A stretch of 64,000 bases of DNA from Marinobacter changyiensis (GCF_009193265.1 NZ_VZZZ01000001.1:310001-374000); one strand, 5' to 3'. Positions 25,826 to 36,332 are shown, counted from the first letter of the stretch. Numbers and translations are program-made. The notes: generated from the sequence alone by a model not told the origin.

Positions 25826-27094
25826 ATGACCGCACATCGTCTGACCAAGCTCACCCTGGCCATCGGCCTTTCCATCGTCACCACTTCGGCCTTGGCCAGC
25901 CCGCAAACGTTTATGTCGTCACGGTCCTTTGCCATGGGCGGAACCGATGTCGCTATCGCGCACCCAGCGGCGGCAGGGGCCTCCAATCCGGCCATGATGG
26001 CGGCAAAGCACCACGACTGGTCCGACGATTTCGGCCTCGTGTTTCCCTCCGTTAACGCGCGCTTTGCCGACGAGGAAGAAACCGTTGACCAGATCGACAA
26101 CATTCAAGACACCATTGACCGCTTTCAGGAACTGGACAAAACCTCCAATCCGGAAGGCGCCAGGCAGGCAGCTGGCGAACTGAGACAACAACTGAACGAC
26201 TTCGATCGTGACACCGTGAGAATCGATGCCGGCCTGGGTATCGCACTGACGGTACCTTCGGACTCCATATCCTTCGGCTTCTTCAGTAATGGCAACCTGC
26301 GGGCCACCGTACGTGGCGAGTTCGACAAGGACGACGAGCAATTCCTGGCCGATCTTGAAACGGCAACCATCGACGAGCTGATAGCCGCTGACCTGGACCG
26401 GGACTTGGAATCCCGTGGCCGCATTCTTGCCTCCGCCGTGGCCGAGGTTGGCATCTCCATCGCCACGTCGATCGACCTGCAGAACGACTCGCAGCTTCAA
26501 TTGGGGGTGTCGCCGAAATACGTTCAACTTCGCACCTTCCAATACACCGAAACCGTCTCCGGCTTCGAGGACGATGAATTCGACGGTGATGAGTATCAAA
26601 CCGACAAGAGCGGATTTAACCTGGACATTGGCGCAGCCTATGCGTTCGGTTCCAGCAACCAGTGGAATGCCGGCGTTGTGGTCAAGAACCTGATCCCGGT
26701 GAAGCTGGACTCTGCCGTCAGTGCCAACCCGCTAAAAAATGAGCAGGAACATACCCTGGAACTCAACCCCATGGTGACGGCCGGCATCGCCCACAAAGGC
26801 GACTTCCACATACTGACCGCAGAATTGGACCTGACCAAGAAGAAGGCGTTCGGCTACGGAGATGACACCCAGTGGATGGCTCTGGGTGCGGAGCTCGATG
26901 CCTTCCGCTATGCCCAGCTCCGCTTCGGTGTGCGCCAGAACCTGGCCAGCAACGACGACAACGACGGCATTGAAGAAGATACCCAGTTTACCGCCGGTAT
27001 TGGTCTTTCACTGTTCGGCGCCCGTCTGGATATCGGCGCCCTGGTCAGCGATGCCGAAGTTGGCGCGGCCTTTGAACTTGGCGCTGCGTTCTGA
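25826..27094 (+). CDS. TraF-like outer membrane beta-barrel protein
   Basis: 422 residues with a signal peptide ending TTSALA-SPQTF. The mature start SSRSFAMGGTDVAIAHPAAAGASNPAMMA resembles the opening of FadL- and TraF-type barrels (RsfAMGGagvA...a...NPA). The rest alternates short amphipathic strands and ends in GAAFELGAAF with a terminal Phe, the outer-membrane insertion signal. It belongs to the family often labelled conjugal transfer protein TraF (PF13729); nothing here suggests conjugation, and role is unknown. Segment 45-115 is predicted helical and charged. AGGATCC lies just before ATG, and a strong terminator follows. Confidence 0.75.
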   Translation: MTAHRLTKLTLAIGLSIVTTSALASPQTFMSSRSFAMGGTDVAIAHPAAAGASNPAMMAAKHHDWSDDFGLVFPSVNARFADEEETVDQIDNIQDTIDRFQELDKTSNPEGARQAAGELRQQLNDFDRDTVRIDAGLGIALTVPSDSISFGFFSNGNLRATVRGEFDKDDEQFLADLETATIDELIAADLDRDLESRGRILASAVAEVGISIATSIDLQNDSQLQLGVSPKYVQLRTFQYTETVSGFEDDEFDGDEYQTDKSGFNLDIGAAYAFGSSNQWNAGVVVKNLIPVKLDSAVSANPLKNEQEHTLELNPMVTAGIAHKGDFHILTAELDLTKKKAFGYGDDTQWMALGAELDAFRYAQLRFGVRQNLASNDDNDGIEEDTQFTAGIGLSLFGARLDIGALVSDAEVGAAFELGAAF

Positions 27095-27124
27095 CCTGAA
27101 CCCTCAAGCAATGTGCTCCTTACG

Positions 27125-27148
27125 CCCGGCCCTGCCGGGTTTTTTTTT
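27125..27148 (+). terminator. Rho-independent terminator after the TraF-like gene
   Basis: Stem CCCGGC/GCCGGG with a three-base loop, followed by nine T residues. It ends the TraF-like transcript and separates it from cca. Confidence 0.92.
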
Positions 27149-27227
27149 GTGGCCGACCGGTTTGCCTGTAAACGGCCTTACCCTGATAATCCGTTGAGAA
27201 AAAACCACAAGGAGCAACAACCGATTC

Positions 27228-28325
27228 ATGAAAACCTATCTGGTTGGCGGCGCAGTACGTGACGAACTTCTTGGTCTGCCGGTAAAGGATCGGGACTGGG
27301 TGGTCACCGGCGCGACGCCACAGGAGATGCTGCAACAGGGTTTCAGACAGGTGGGTGCAGATTTTCCGGTCTTCCTCCACCCCGAGAGTCAGGAAGAGTA
27401 CGCGCTCGCTCGCACCGAACGGAAACAGGGCCATGGCTATCACGGCTTCAGTGTATACAGCGCCCCGGACGTCACTCTGGAAGATGACTTGCTGCGCCGG
27501 GATTTAACCATCAACGCCATGGCCCGGGCCACCGATGGCACCCTCATCGACCCGTTCAACGGGCAGTCGGACCTCGCCAGTCGCACCCTTCGCCACGTCT
27601 CGGACGCCTTCGCCGAAGACCCGCTGCGCATCCTTCGGACCGCGCGCTTTGCAGCCCGTTTCTGCGGCCACGGCTTTACCGTGGCGGATGAAACGCTGCA
27701 CCTCATGACCGAGATGGTCCAGGCCGGCGAGGTCGAGCACCTGGTTCCGGAGCGGGTCTGGCAGGAAATAGCCCGGGCTCTTCAGGAACGGGCCCCTACC
27801 GTTTTCTTTGACGTTCTTCAGGCCTGTGGCGCGCTGGCGCGACTGATCCCCGAACTGAATGACAGCACCCGCCTGCAACAGGCAATGGCCAGCCTTGGCT
27901 GTACCTGCCAGGCGCCCTCCTCTACCGATGTGCGGTTCGCGGCGCTGTTGTCGGGTCTGGACCCCGCCGACGCCGAGAAACGGGCCGACGCCATGAAAGC
28001 GCCCAACGAGTGTCAGGAGCTGGCCAGGTTAACCACCCGATTGGGTACCCGACTTACCTCGGCGACCTCACCCGAGGATATACTCGCACTATTGAATGAA
28101 GCCGATGTCTGGCGCCGGCCCGAGCGGTTTGAGCGATTGCTGGCAGTTTGTGAATGTCTGCCCGAACCTTTGACCCGGAGCCGGGCAAATCGCTTCCGAC
28201 AAGCCCTGGAAACGGCCCAAAAGGTGCAGGCCCGCGAATTGATGGCTCAGGGCCATGAAGGCAAAGCGTTGGGCGAGGCAATCCGGCAAGAGCGCCTGCG
28301 TCGTATTGCAGAGCTTGAACACTGA
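27228..28325 (+). CDS. cca: CCA-adding tRNA nucleotidyltransferase (no HD domain)
   Basis: 365 residues, class II CCA enzyme. Catalytic region: YLVGGAVRDELLGLPVKDRDWVV (GGxVRD and DxD), then LLRRDLTINAMA and EDPLRILRTARFAARF. These select CTP and ATP and build the CCA tail. The chain stops near residue 365, short of the C-terminal HD phosphohydrolase domain of E. coli Cca (412 residues), like many shorter gammaproteobacterial forms. AAGGAG lies upstream. Followed at once by the pteridine reductase. Confidence 0.94.
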   Translation: MKTYLVGGAVRDELLGLPVKDRDWVVTGATPQEMLQQGFRQVGADFPVFLHPESQEEYALARTERKQGHGYHGFSVYSAPDVTLEDDLLRRDLTINAMARATDGTLIDPFNGQSDLASRTLRHVSDAFAEDPLRILRTARFAARFCGHGFTVADETLHLMTEMVQAGEVEHLVPERVWQEIARALQERAPTVFFDVLQACGALARLIPELNDSTRLQQAMASLGCTCQAPSSTDVRFAALLSGLDPADAEKRADAMKAPNECQELARLTTRLGTRLTSATSPEDILALLNEADVWRRPERFERLLAVCECLPEPLTRSRANRFRQALETAQKVQARELMAQGHEGKALGEAIRQERLRRIAELEH

Positions 28326-28355
28326 GCCTACATGAACCTGCAGAAGGAGTGGTCC

Positions 28356-29102
28356 TTGAGCGACCCAGCCCCCGTTGTACTGATTACCGGTGCCGCCCAG
28401 CGACTTGGCGCACGAATGGCAGAGCGCCTGCATGATCGTGGCTGGCGGGTCATCATTCATCATCGATCCCGACACGATCAGGCCGCCGCGCTGGTCGATG
28501 CACTCAACGCCATCCAGGCAGACTCCGCGGCGATGCTACAGGCAGACCTTACGCAACCGGAAGCCATAATAGAGCTGGCCCGGGACAGCCTTGCCCTCTG
28601 GGGTCGCCTCGACGGACTGATCAACAATGCCTCGGTGTTCTACCCGAACCCGACTGGTCAGGCCACCCAGCAGGACTGGGACATGGTCATGCATACCAAT
28701 CTCCGGGCACCCTTTTTCCTGGGCCAGGCCTGCTTACCGGCCCTTAAAGCAACCCATGGCTGCATCATTAACCTGATCGATATCTACAGCGAGCGCCCCC
28801 TGGCCGACCACCCGCTTTATTGCGCAAGCAAAGCCGGGCTGGCGACGCTGACCCGCGCCTGGGCTCGCGATCTTGCCCCGGAGGTCAGAGTCAACGGTGT
28901 GTCACCCGGTGCCATTCTCTGGCCAGAGCACGAAGGTGCCATTGAACAAGGTTATCAGCAGGCAATTCTCGCCAAGACGCCACTGAAACGAACCGGCAAT
29001 CAAGATGATATCGCCGGTGCTGTCATCTATCTGCTGTGCGATGCGCCGTTTGTGACCGGTCAGATACTGGCAGTGGACGGGGGTCGCAGCCTGAACATGT
29101 AA
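28356..29102 (+). CDS. folM: Pteridine reductase-like SDR (FolM type)
   Basis: 248 residues from a TTG start placed six bases after AAGGAG; an ATG 24 bases earlier is in frame but has no ribosome site. Short-chain dehydrogenase: VLITGAAQRLGARMAERLH has the TGxxxRxG form of pteridine reductases instead of TGxxxGIG, HHRSRHD follows as NADP-binding element, NNASVFYP, and active site DIYSERPLADHPLYCASKAG (Tyr-x3-Lys). The protein should reduce dihydrobiopterin/dihydromonapterin-type substrates or act as a minor dihydrofolate reductase. Context (cca, folK/folB elsewhere) gives no more. Confidence 0.85.
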   Translation: MSDPAPVVLITGAAQRLGARMAERLHDRGWRVIIHHRSRHDQAAALVDALNAIQADSAAMLQADLTQPEAIIELARDSLALWGRLDGLINNASVFYPNPTGQATQQDWDMVMHTNLRAPFFLGQACLPALKATHGCIINLIDIYSERPLADHPLYCASKAGLATLTRAWARDLAPEVRVNGVSPGAILWPEHEGAIEQGYQQAILAKTPLKRTGNQDDIAGAVIYLLCDAPFVTGQILAVDGGRSLNM

Positions 29103-29161
29103 GCCGGCACTCCCAGCGGTGCTACACTGTTATCGACTAATCCGAAAATAAGGAGATTTTT

Positions 29162-30340
29162 ATGCGTGACGTAGTGATTGTTGCCGCCAAGAGGACGGCT
29201 ATCGGTGCTTTCGGTGGTGGCCTGTCAAGTTTGCGGGCAGATGAGCTTGGTACCGCCGTCATCAAGGCTCTGCTGGAAGAATCCGGCGTTGCTGGCAACC
29301 AGGTTAACGAGGTGCTGTTGGGCCAGGTGCTCACCGCCGGTGTCGGCCAGAACCCCGCAAGGCAGTCCTCCATCAATGCAGGCTTGCCAGCCTCAGTGCC
29401 CGCCATGACGATCAACAAGGTGTGCGGCTCAGGTCTCAAAGCGGTTCACATGGCCGTTCAGGCAATCCAGTGTGGCGATGCCGAGCTGATTATCGCCGGC
29501 GGCCAGGAAAGCATGAGCCAGTCACCCCATGTGGTGCCGAACAGTCGCAACGGCCAGCGTATGGGCAACTGGTCAATGATCGACACCATGGTCAATGATG
29601 GCCTTTGGGATGCGTTCAACGGCTACCATATGGGCGTCACCGCTGAGAATATCGTCGACAAGTACGGCATCAGCCGGGAAGAGCAGGATACGTTTGCCGC
29701 CGCCTCCCAGCAAAAAGCGGTCGCAGCCCAGAAAGCGGGCTATTTCGACGGTCAGATCGTGCCTGTCAGCGTGCCCCAGCGCAAGGGCGACCCGCTGACA
29801 GTCGACCGCGATGAAGGCCCGAGGGAAGGCGTTAACGCCGAAGGTCTCGGGAAAATGCGACCAGCCTTTAAAAAAGACGGCTCCGTGACCGCTGGCAACG
29901 CGTCTTCCCTGAACGATGGCGCCGCTGCGGTGATTGTCTGCAGTGCTGACAAAGCCAAAGAACTGGGCCTGACACCGCTGGCCACTATTCGCGGTTATGC
30001 CAATGCGGGTGTTGATCCGGCCATCATGGGCACCGGGCCTATTCCCGCTACCCAGCGCTGCCTCGAACGCGCGGGCTGGTCAGTGGACGATCTTGATCTC
30101 ATCGAAGCCAACGAAGCGTTCGCGGCCCAGGCCATTTCCGTGAATCGTGATCTCGGCTGGGACACAGCCAAAGTCAATGTGAACGGCGGTGCCATAGCGC
30201 TGGGGCATCCCATCGGCGCTTCCGGCTGTCGCATCCTGGTCAGCCTGATTCACGAGATGACCCGTCGTGATGTCCACAAAGGACTGGCGACGCTGTGCAT
30301 CGGGGGTGGCATGGGGGTCGCACTGGCGATCGAACGCTGA
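29162..30340 (+). CDS. phaA: Acetyl-CoA C-acetyltransferase (thiolase)
   Basis: 392 residues, standard biosynthetic-type thiolase. Active Cys in [14 protein letters not shown] (near residue 89), His in [14 protein letters not shown], second Cys in [11 protein letters not shown], and NEAFAAQA loop. It condenses two acetyl-CoA or cleaves acetoacetyl-CoA, for PHB formation or beta-oxidation. It stands without phaB/phaC neighbours here, so the symbol is by similarity; atoB would serve as well. AAGGAG precedes the ATG. Confidence 0.92.
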   Translation: MRDVVIVAAKRTAIGAFGGGLSSLRADELGTAVIKALLEESGVAGNQVNEVLLGQVLTAGVGQNPARQSSINAGLPASVPAMTINKVCGSGLKAVHMAVQAIQCGDAELIIAGGQESMSQSPHVVPNSRNGQRMGNWSMIDTMVNDGLWDAFNGYHMGVTAENIVDKYGISREEQDTFAAASQQKAVAAQKAGYFDGQIVPVSVPQRKGDPLTVDRDEGPREGVNAEGLGKMRPAFKKDGSVTAGNASSLNDGAAAVIVCSADKAKELGLTPLATIRGYANAGVDPAIMGTGPIPATQRCLERAGWSVDDLDLIEANEAFAAQAISVNRDLGWDTAKVNVNGGAIALGHPIGASGCRILVSLIHEMTRRDVHKGLATLCIGGGMGVALAIER

Positions 30341-30343
30341 TCG

Positions 30344-30808
30344 GTGTTTAACGTTGTACTTTTCGAGCCGGAGATACCGCCGAATACCGGCAATATCATC
30401 CGGCTCTGCGCCAACACCGGCTGTCGCCTGCACCTGATTGAGCCTCTGGGTTTTACCCTCGAGGACAAGCAGCTCAGGCGGGCCGGACTGGACTACAGTG
30501 AATACGCCACCGTCAAGGTTCACCCGGGCTATGAGGCGTTCATTGCGGAAGAACAGCCCCGCAGGCTTTTCGGGTTAACCACCAAAGGCAGTTGGCCTTA
30601 CCATGAAGTGGTTTTCCAGGCCGGGGATTACCTGATGTTTGGCCCGGAAACCCGGGGTCTGCCGGAGGCGATCCGCAACCAGCTGCCGAACGGGCATCGT
30701 ATTCGCGTGCCCATGCGCCCGGACAGCCGCAGCCTGAACCTTTCCAACACCGCAGCGCTGGTGGTCTACGAAGCCTGGCGGCAGCTGGGTTTTGAGGGCG
30801 GAAGTTAG
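30344..30808 (+). CDS. trmL: tRNA (cytidine/uridine-34-2'-O)-methyltransferase TrmL
   Basis: 154 residues, SPOUT fold. Start is GTG three bases after the thiolase stop; the ribosome site is weak. Signature segments: [47 protein letters not shown] and [19 protein letters not shown], the last two forming the trefoil knot that holds S-adenosylmethionine. It methylates the wobble ribose of tRNA-Leu isoacceptors. Its stop overlaps the stop of convergent secB by a few bases. Confidence 0.93.
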   Translation: MFNVVLFEPEIPPNTGNIIRLCANTGCRLHLIEPLGFTLEDKQLRRAGLDYSEYATVKVHPGYEAFIAEEQPRRLFGLTTKGSWPYHEVVFQAGDYLMFGPETRGLPEAIRNQLPNGHRIRVPMRPDSRSLNLSNTAALVVYEAWRQLGFEGGS

Positions 30809-31308
30809 TGGGTCTGCTCGTCCTTGCCAGCTTCACCCTGGGCTTCTTCCTGCTTGCGCTTGACGGCCTGAGCGTATATCGCATCGAAGTTAACCGGCGC
30901 CAGCATCAGGGCCGGGAAGCTGCCCTTGCTCACAACGCCGTCGATTGCTTCGCGGGCATAGGGAAACAGGATAGTCGGGCAGTAGGCGCCCAGCATCTGG
31001 CCAAGTTGCGCACCCTCGATACCTTTCAGCAGAAACACACCGGCTTGCTGAATCTCCACAATAAAGGCCACTTTCTCATCGATCTTTGATGTCACCGTCA
31101 ACGAAAGCACGACTTCATACTGATTGTCGCCGACCTTGTTATGGCTGGTGTTCAGATCCAGGTTAACCTTGGGTTTCCACTGGTCCTGAAACACGAGCGG
31201 TGAATTCGGTGACTCAAAGGACAGATCTTTCACGTAGATGCGCTGCAGGGCAAACTGTGGTTGGTTTGCTTCTTCGCTGCCTGCTGCTGCCTGCGGGTTT
31301 TCAGCCAT
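30805..31308 (-). CDS. secB: Protein-export chaperone SecB
   Basis: 167 residues; ATG preceded by AAAGGA is chosen, two codons inside the longest frame. Clear SecB core: [19 protein letters not shown], then [27 protein letters not shown], and [17 protein letters not shown] with [19 protein letters not shown]. It forms a cytosolic tetramer that holds preproteins unfolded for SecA. In E. coli the order is gpmI, yibN, grxC, secB; here yibN and secB are adjacent and grxC is absent. Confidence 0.96.
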   Translation of the reverse strand: MAENPQAAAGSEEANQPQFALQRIYVKDLSFESPNSPLVFQDQWKPKVNLDLNTSHNKVGDNQYEVVLSLTVTSKIDEKVAFIVEIQQAGVFLLKGIEGAQLGQMLGAYCPTILFPYAREAIDGVVSKGSFPALMLAPVNFDAIYAQAVKRKQEEAQGEAGKDEQTH

Positions 31309-31449
31309 GTTCAATCCTTTCGTTTTCTTTCGCGGGCCTCAGAACGACCCTATTGTTATAACGACCGGGCTTGGTTTAATCGCCCGGCCCCCGTGATGTT
31401 GTGAAACAGTGCGTCAGTTTACGCTCTAATACAAGATCAGCTGCCAGGC

Positions 31450-31866
31450 CTATTTTTTGACCAGCGGCAGGTTATTGCTCTTCCAGTCAGCAATGCCGCC
31501 GTTCAGGCGAGTCACATTGGTATAACCCTCCGCATTCAGGACCTTGACGGCGGTGGCTGAGTGCTGGCCCATCTTGTCGACGACGATTATCTGTTTATCC
31601 TGGTGCTTTTTGAGCTCGCTGGCGCGTTCTTTCACCGCGCTCAAGGGAATGTGCAGAGAGCCGGTAATTCGACCTTCGTTGAACTCCTTTCGTTCTCGAA
31701 CATCGACCACAATGGCTTTATCCCGGTTGATCAGGTTAACTGCAGCCTGGGCGCTGACTTTCTGCCCACCACGGCGGGTTTCAAGAACGAACAGTGCCGC
31801 CAGAAGCGCCACGAACACTGACACCAGAATGTAGTGATTAACGATAAACTCAAACAACCTGTCCAT
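31450..31866 (-). CDS. yibN: Membrane-anchored rhodanese-like protein (YibN type) lacking the catalytic Cys
   Basis: 138 residues from the ATG of MDRLFEFIVN. One N-terminal membrane helix (YILVSVFVALLAALFVLE), then a single rhodanese domain: INRDKAIVVDVRERKEFNEG and GSLHIPLSAV are typical. The active loop, normally VxxCxxGxRS or in YibN VVCKMGQxS, reads IIVVDKMGQHSATA: the sulfur-carrying Cys is Asp, from codon GAC. So it cannot act as a sulfurtransferase by the usual chemistry. YibN in E. coli is associated with membrane protein insertion. Located between secB and gpmI as in enterics. Confidence 0.88.
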   Translation of the reverse strand: MDRLFEFIVNHYILVSVFVALLAALFVLETRRGGQKVSAQAAVNLINRDKAIVVDVRERKEFNEGRITGSLHIPLSAVKERASELKKHQDKQIIVVDKMGQHSATAVKVLNAEGYTNVTRLNGGIADWKSNNLPLVKK

Positions 31867-32033
31867 TAACACGCCCTGCTGATTTTAATTTGGCGAGATT
31901 ATACACACCCGGGGGCGGTGACAGAAGGCGAGAGCATTAGCCGGAGACCACCAAAGCGGGTAGAATCGAACCTTTCATTCTTCAGGTAATCCCTGCATCC
32001 GCTGCAAGCGGTTACCAACAGCAACCGGATTGA

Positions 32034-33584
32034 GTGATGACTGACACCCGCACACCAACTGCACTTATTATTCTTGACGGCTGGGGCCATCGCGACCCGG
32101 CGGAAGACAACGCCATCAGCAACGCCAACACCCCGTTCTGGGACAAGCTCTGGCAGCAACAACCCAAAACCCTGATCAATACCTCCGGCATGTTTGTCGG
32201 GCTGCCCCAGGGCCAGATGGGCAATTCCGAAGTCGGTCATATGAATCTCGGCGCCGGTCGGGTGGTATATCAGAGCCTGACCCGAATCGACAAAGATATT
32301 GAAGACGGCACGTTCCCGGATAATAAGGTGTTGTGCGAGGCTATCGACAAGGCCGTGCGCAATGACGGTGCCGTGCATCTGATGGGACTGCTTTCCCCCG
32401 GCGGTGTCCATTGCCATGAAGATCATGTCCTTGCAGCGGCAGAGCTTGCAGCCGCCCGCGGTGCCAAACAGATTTATATTCACGCGTTTCTCGATGGTCG
32501 CGATATGCCGCCCCGCAGTGCCATGGCCTCGCTGAAAAAAGCCACCGCAAAGCTGAAATCCCTCGGAGTTGGTCGGGTGGCTTCCATTATCGGGCGCTAC
32601 TTTGCCATGGACCGCGATAATCGCTGGGACCGTGTTGAGGCGGCCTACAATCTGCTAACCCAGGGTGAAGCAGAGTTCACTGCCGCCAGCGCAACCGAAG
32701 GCCTCGAGCAGGCTTACGAGCGTGGCGAAAATGATGAATTTGTGAAAGCGACCCGGATCCAGGCGGGCAATGAGCCGGACGCTACCGTGGATGACGGTGA
32801 CACCCTCATTTTCATGAACTTCCGTGCTGATCGCGCTCGCGAAATTACCCGAGCATTCGTGGAGCCCGATTTTGACGGTTTCCAGCGCCGCAAACGGCCG
32901 AAGCTGGCGGACTTCGTCATGCTGACCGAGTATGCTGCCGACATCAAAGCCTCATGCGCCTACCCGCCAGAGACCCTCACCAACGGTCTTGGCGAATACA
33001 TCGCAAACAACGGCAAAACCCAGCTTCGCATTGCCGAGACCGAAAAATACGCTCACGTCACCTTCTTCTTCAATGGCGGACTGGAAACGCCGTTTGAAGG
33101 CGAGGACCGCATTCTGGTGCCATCGCCCAACGTTGCCACTTACGACCTGCAACCGGAAATGAGCGCCCCGGAAGTGACTGACAAGCTGGTAGAGGCCATC
33201 AAGAGCGGCAAGTACGATCTGGTAATCTGCAACTACGCCAATGGCGACATGGTGGGCCATACCGGCAAGCTGGATGCGGCCATCAAGGCGGCCGAATGTA
33301 TCGACCAGTGCGTTGAACGCGTCATCAAAGCACTCGAGGAAGTTGGTGGTCAGGCCCTGATCACCGCAGACCATGGCAACTGTGAGCAGATGACCGACCC
33401 GATCTCCGGCCAGGTGCACACTGCCCATACCCTTGGACCTGTGCCGCTGGTGTATGTCGGCCCTCGCCATATCGGGCTGTCTGACGATGGCAGTCTGAGC
33501 GATATAGCCCCCACCCTGCTTCACCTTATGGGGCTTGAACAGCCCAAAGAAATGACCGGGCATAGCCTGGCCAACCTTGACTGA
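32034..33584 (+). CDS. gpmI: 2,3-bisphosphoglycerate-independent phosphoglycerate mutase
   Basis: 516 residues (family 505-520), start at GTG or the ATG next to it. Alkaline-phosphatase-like metalloenzyme with two Mn ions that interconverts 2- and 3-phosphoglycerate. Visible: [18 protein letters not shown], the phosphorylated Ser in [42 protein letters not shown] and [10 protein letters not shown] with metal-binding Asp/His. Transcribed divergently from the rhodanese gene and leads to envC-ctpA-yibQ. Confidence 0.95.
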   Translation: MMTDTRTPTALIILDGWGHRDPAEDNAISNANTPFWDKLWQQQPKTLINTSGMFVGLPQGQMGNSEVGHMNLGAGRVVYQSLTRIDKDIEDGTFPDNKVLCEAIDKAVRNDGAVHLMGLLSPGGVHCHEDHVLAAAELAAARGAKQIYIHAFLDGRDMPPRSAMASLKKATAKLKSLGVGRVASIIGRYFAMDRDNRWDRVEAAYNLLTQGEAEFTAASATEGLEQAYERGENDEFVKATRIQAGNEPDATVDDGDTLIFMNFRADRAREITRAFVEPDFDGFQRRKRPKLADFVMLTEYAADIKASCAYPPETLTNGLGEYIANNGKTQLRIAETEKYAHVTFFFNGGLETPFEGEDRILVPSPNVATYDLQPEMSAPEVTDKLVEAIKSGKYDLVICNYANGDMVGHTGKLDAAIKAAECIDQCVERVIKALEEVGGQALITADHGNCEQMTDPISGQVHTAHTLGPVPLVYVGPRHIGLSDDGSLSDIAPTLLHLMGLEQPKEMTGHSLANLD

Positions 33585-33637
33585 GGTTCTTGAGGTTCTT
33601 GCCGTGAGGCTCAGCTTCATCACGGGACGCAGATTTA

Positions 33638-34837
33638 ATGCCCGTTGAAGTCCAAAAGGGTGCCGGATACCACCGGCGCCTTCTCGTTACCAGGTCCCCG
33701 GGGCATGCGCTGGCCCTGATTCTGGCCTGCTGGCTGCTGGTTGCTGGCCAACCGGTAACCGCAGAGCAGACCGTAACGCCAGCACAAGTTGCAGCCCTCA
33801 AGGACCAGATCAGCGACATTGATGAATGGCTCGAGGACGCAGAGGAAGACCGCAGTGACCTGGAGCAAGAACTGGTCGCAACAGAGCGCTCTATCAACGA
33901 GCTGACCCGGGAGCGCCGGTCTCTTGAAACCAGAGCCCGACAGCAGAAAGCGAAACTGGACGAACTCCGGGTTCAGGAAGCTGAGCTGGTATCAAGCCTT
34001 GACCGCCAGCGAGAAAGCCTGAAAAAACAGATTCGCGCGGCATGGATGGAGGGCGACGCGCCTGCGGTCAAAGTATTGCTGAATGAAATAGACCCGCAAA
34101 CCATCTCGCGCACCATGACCTATTACGAATACCTCAGCCGGGACGCCATCCAGCGCCTGAAAGACTTTAATGGCACCCTCGAAAAACTCACTCTCACCCA
34201 GAACAATGCCCAAGCGACTCAAGTCGAACTGACGCAACTTCAGGCCCGGGCAACAGAGCGCCAAAACCAGCTCAGAGACCGCAAACAACAGCGCGAAAAA
34301 ACGTTGGTGGCACTCAGGTCAGACATCAGTAGCCGGGAATCAGAGCGGGCATCGCTGGAGGCCGATCGCAGCCGCCTTGAAAAACTGTTGCAGGAAGTGG
34401 AAGAAGCCATTGCCCGGATCCCGTCTCCCAATGAGTCCAAACCGTTCCAGGCCCTCAAGGCTAAACTGCCCTGGCCCGCCCGTGGCAAGGTCGAGCATAA
34501 GTTTGGCGACAGCCTGGCGCAGGGTAAACTCAAGTACAACGGCATTCTGATTACCACCGGCAACGACGCCGACGTCACAGCCATCCATTACGGCCGGGTG
34601 GTGTTTGCCAATTGGCTCAGGGGCTTTGGCCTGATGACCATCGTCGATCACGGTGATGGCTTCATGAGCCTGTATGGTTACAGCAGCAGCTTGCTCAAAA
34701 GCCCCGGCGACTGGGTGGATGCAGGTGAAACAATTGCAGTCGCTGGCCGTTCCGGCGGTACCGACGCCGCGAGTGTTTATTTCGAAATTCGCTACAAGGG
34801 TGAGCCGCAGAACCCACAAACATGGCTGAAGCGCTGA
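33638..34837 (+). CDS. envC: Murein hydrolase activator EnvC
   Basis: 399 residues. Signal sequence with a long N-region (hydrophobic ALALILACWLLVAG, cleavage near VTA-EQ). Residues 45-255 form a long coiled coil rich in Glu/Gln/Arg. The C-terminal LytM (M23) domain includes VTAIHYGRVVFANWLRGFG, MTIVDHGDGFMSLYGY and GTDAASVYFEIRYKG. The metal ligands of active M23 enzymes (HxxxD and HxH) are missing, as in true EnvC, which activates AmiA/AmiB amidases at the division septum. The order gpmI-envC-yibQ is conserved. Confidence 0.9.
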   Translation: MPVEVQKGAGYHRRLLVTRSPGHALALILACWLLVAGQPVTAEQTVTPAQVAALKDQISDIDEWLEDAEEDRSDLEQELVATERSINELTRERRSLETRARQQKAKLDELRVQEAELVSSLDRQRESLKKQIRAAWMEGDAPAVKVLLNEIDPQTISRTMTYYEYLSRDAIQRLKDFNGTLEKLTLTQNNAQATQVELTQLQARATERQNQLRDRKQQREKTLVALRSDISSRESERASLEADRSRLEKLLQEVEEAIARIPSPNESKPFQALKAKLPWPARGKVEHKFGDSLAQGKLKYNGILITTGNDADVTAIHYGRVVFANWLRGFGLMTIVDHGDGFMSLYGYSSSLLKSPGDWVDAGETIAVAGRSGGTDAASVYFEIRYKGEPQNPQTWLKR

Positions 34838-34946
34838 TTCAAAGCCCTTTTTTGAGAGCTGACAAATGCCTGACGGACCGCCATACTGTCGGGGCGATGC
34901 ACCGATGCAGGTGCTCAAAAGAACAACCAGTAGACAGGATGCGTAG

Positions 34947-36332
34947 ATGACACGGGTCAGATTCAAGCACCACACTGTTTTATTCGCTGCGATGCTGAGC
35001 GCAGGCAGCCTGCTGGCCCTGTCGGGCGCCACCTATGCTCAGGAACTGGACCCGGAAAGCCAGCGAATGCTGGAGGCCATATCCGAGGGTAAGGAGCTTG
35101 AAATACAGCTGCCCGATCCGGAAGAACAGCTCCCCCTGGATGATCTTCGAAAATTCACTGAAGTATTCAGCCGCATCAAAGACGCCTACGTCGAAGAAGT
35201 CGACGACCGCACCCTGCTTGAAAACGCGATCAAAGGCATGCTGGGCGGGCTCGATCCGCACTCGACCTACCTCGAACCAAAAGCATTTGAACAACTGGAA
35301 GAAAGTACCAGTGGCGAATTCGGCGGCCTGGGCATCGAAGTCGGCATGGAAGACGGTTTCATCAAAGTCATATCACCCATCGATGACACCCCGGCCCAGA
35401 AAGCGGGCGTACAGGCCGGCGATCTGATCATCAAACTCGGTGACCAGCCGGTCAAGGGCATGTCCCTTGAAGAGGCCGTGACCCTGATGCGCGGCAAACC
35501 GGGCTCAACCCTGACCCTCACCATCATGCGTGATAACCAGAGCGGACCAATCGAGATTGACGTGGTTCGGGATGTTATCAAGGTGGCCAGCGTGAAATCG
35601 CGACTGATTGAAAGCGGTTACGGTTACATTCGCCTGACCCAGTTCCAGGCCGAAACCGGTATGGAATTCCGGGCCGCCATCGACAAACTCAAGGCCGAAA
35701 ATGACGGCACTCTGGACGGCCTCGTCATTGATTTGCGCAACAATCCGGGAGGTATTTTACAGGCGGCGGTCGAAGCTGCCGACGCCTTGATTGATGAAGG
35801 CCTGATCGTTTATACCGAAGGCCGGATCCAGAGCTCTCGGCTGCGGTTCAGCGCCAAGGCCGGCGACATGGCGGAAGGCACACCGATTGTCGTACTGATT
35901 AATGGCGGTTCCGCATCCGCCTCGGAAATTCTGGCCGGCGCACTGCAGGATCATCAACGGGCAGTGGTTATGGGCACGCAATCCTTTGGCAAGGGCTCGG
36001 TTCAGACTGTCATACCGCTGGATGAAACTCACGCCATCAAAATGACGACCGCCCGCTATTACACCCCTGACGGCCGCTCCATCCAGGCCAAGGGCATCAA
36101 ACCGGATATTGAAATCAAACCGGCGCAGCTGACAGAGGTGGACAGTCAACCCTTCTTTACCGAGGCAGACCTGAGCGGCCACCTGTTGAACGGTGACGCC
36201 GAAGAGCTGGAAAACCCGGATGACCCCGAGCAGGCGGCCAACCCGATAGCCAGGGACTACCAGCTCAGATCGGCACTTAACCTGCTTAAAGGCTTGCAGA
36301 TACTCGATAAAAAGGAAGGCGGGACCAACTGA
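34947..36332 (+). CDS. ctpA: Carboxy-terminal processing protease (S41, CtpA)
   Basis: 461 residues with a signal peptide (VLFAAMLSAGSLLALSGATYA). A PDZ domain near residues 105-185 contains FGGLGIEVGMEDGFIKVISP and GDLIIKLGDQPVKG. The S41 protease core follows: IRLTQFQAETGMEF, LVIDLRNNPGGILQAA, nucleophile in VLINGGSASASEILAGALQ and Lys in GTQSFGKGSVQTV. It should cleave periplasmic proteins from their C-terminus. Placement between envC and yibQ suggests a link to envelope turnover, as for Prc with peptidoglycan hydrolases. Confidence 0.93.
   Translation: MTRVRFKHHTVLFAAMLSAGSLLALSGATYAQELDPESQRMLEAISEGKELEIQLPDPEEQLPLDDLRKFTEVFSRIKDAYVEEVDDRTLLENAIKGMLGGLDPHSTYLEPKAFEQLEESTSGEFGGLGIEVGMEDGFIKVISPIDDTPAQKAGVQAGDLIIKLGDQPVKGMSLEEAVTLMRGKPGSTLTLTIMRDNQSGPIEIDVVRDVIKVASVKSRLIESGYGYIRLTQFQAETGMEFRAAIDKLKAENDGTLDGLVIDLRNNPGGILQAAVEAADALIDEGLIVYTEGRIQSSRLRFSAKAGDMAEGTPIVVLINGGSASASEILAGALQDHQRAVVMGTQSFGKGSVQTVIPLDETHAIKMTTARYYTPDGRSIQAKGIKPDIEIKPAQLTEVDSQPFFTEADLSGHLLNGDAEELENPDDPEQAANPIARDYQLRSALNLLKGLQILDKKEGGTN

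Noticed and set aside
25826..27094. TraF-like protein as a sign of a conjugation system
   Set aside because: The family name is historical. No other transfer gene, relaxase or mobile signature lies nearby, and the protein looks like an ordinary outer-membrane barrel.
33585..33637. Short tandem GAGGTTCTT repeat between gpmI and envC
   Set aside because: Only two copies in a short spacer; likely chance.
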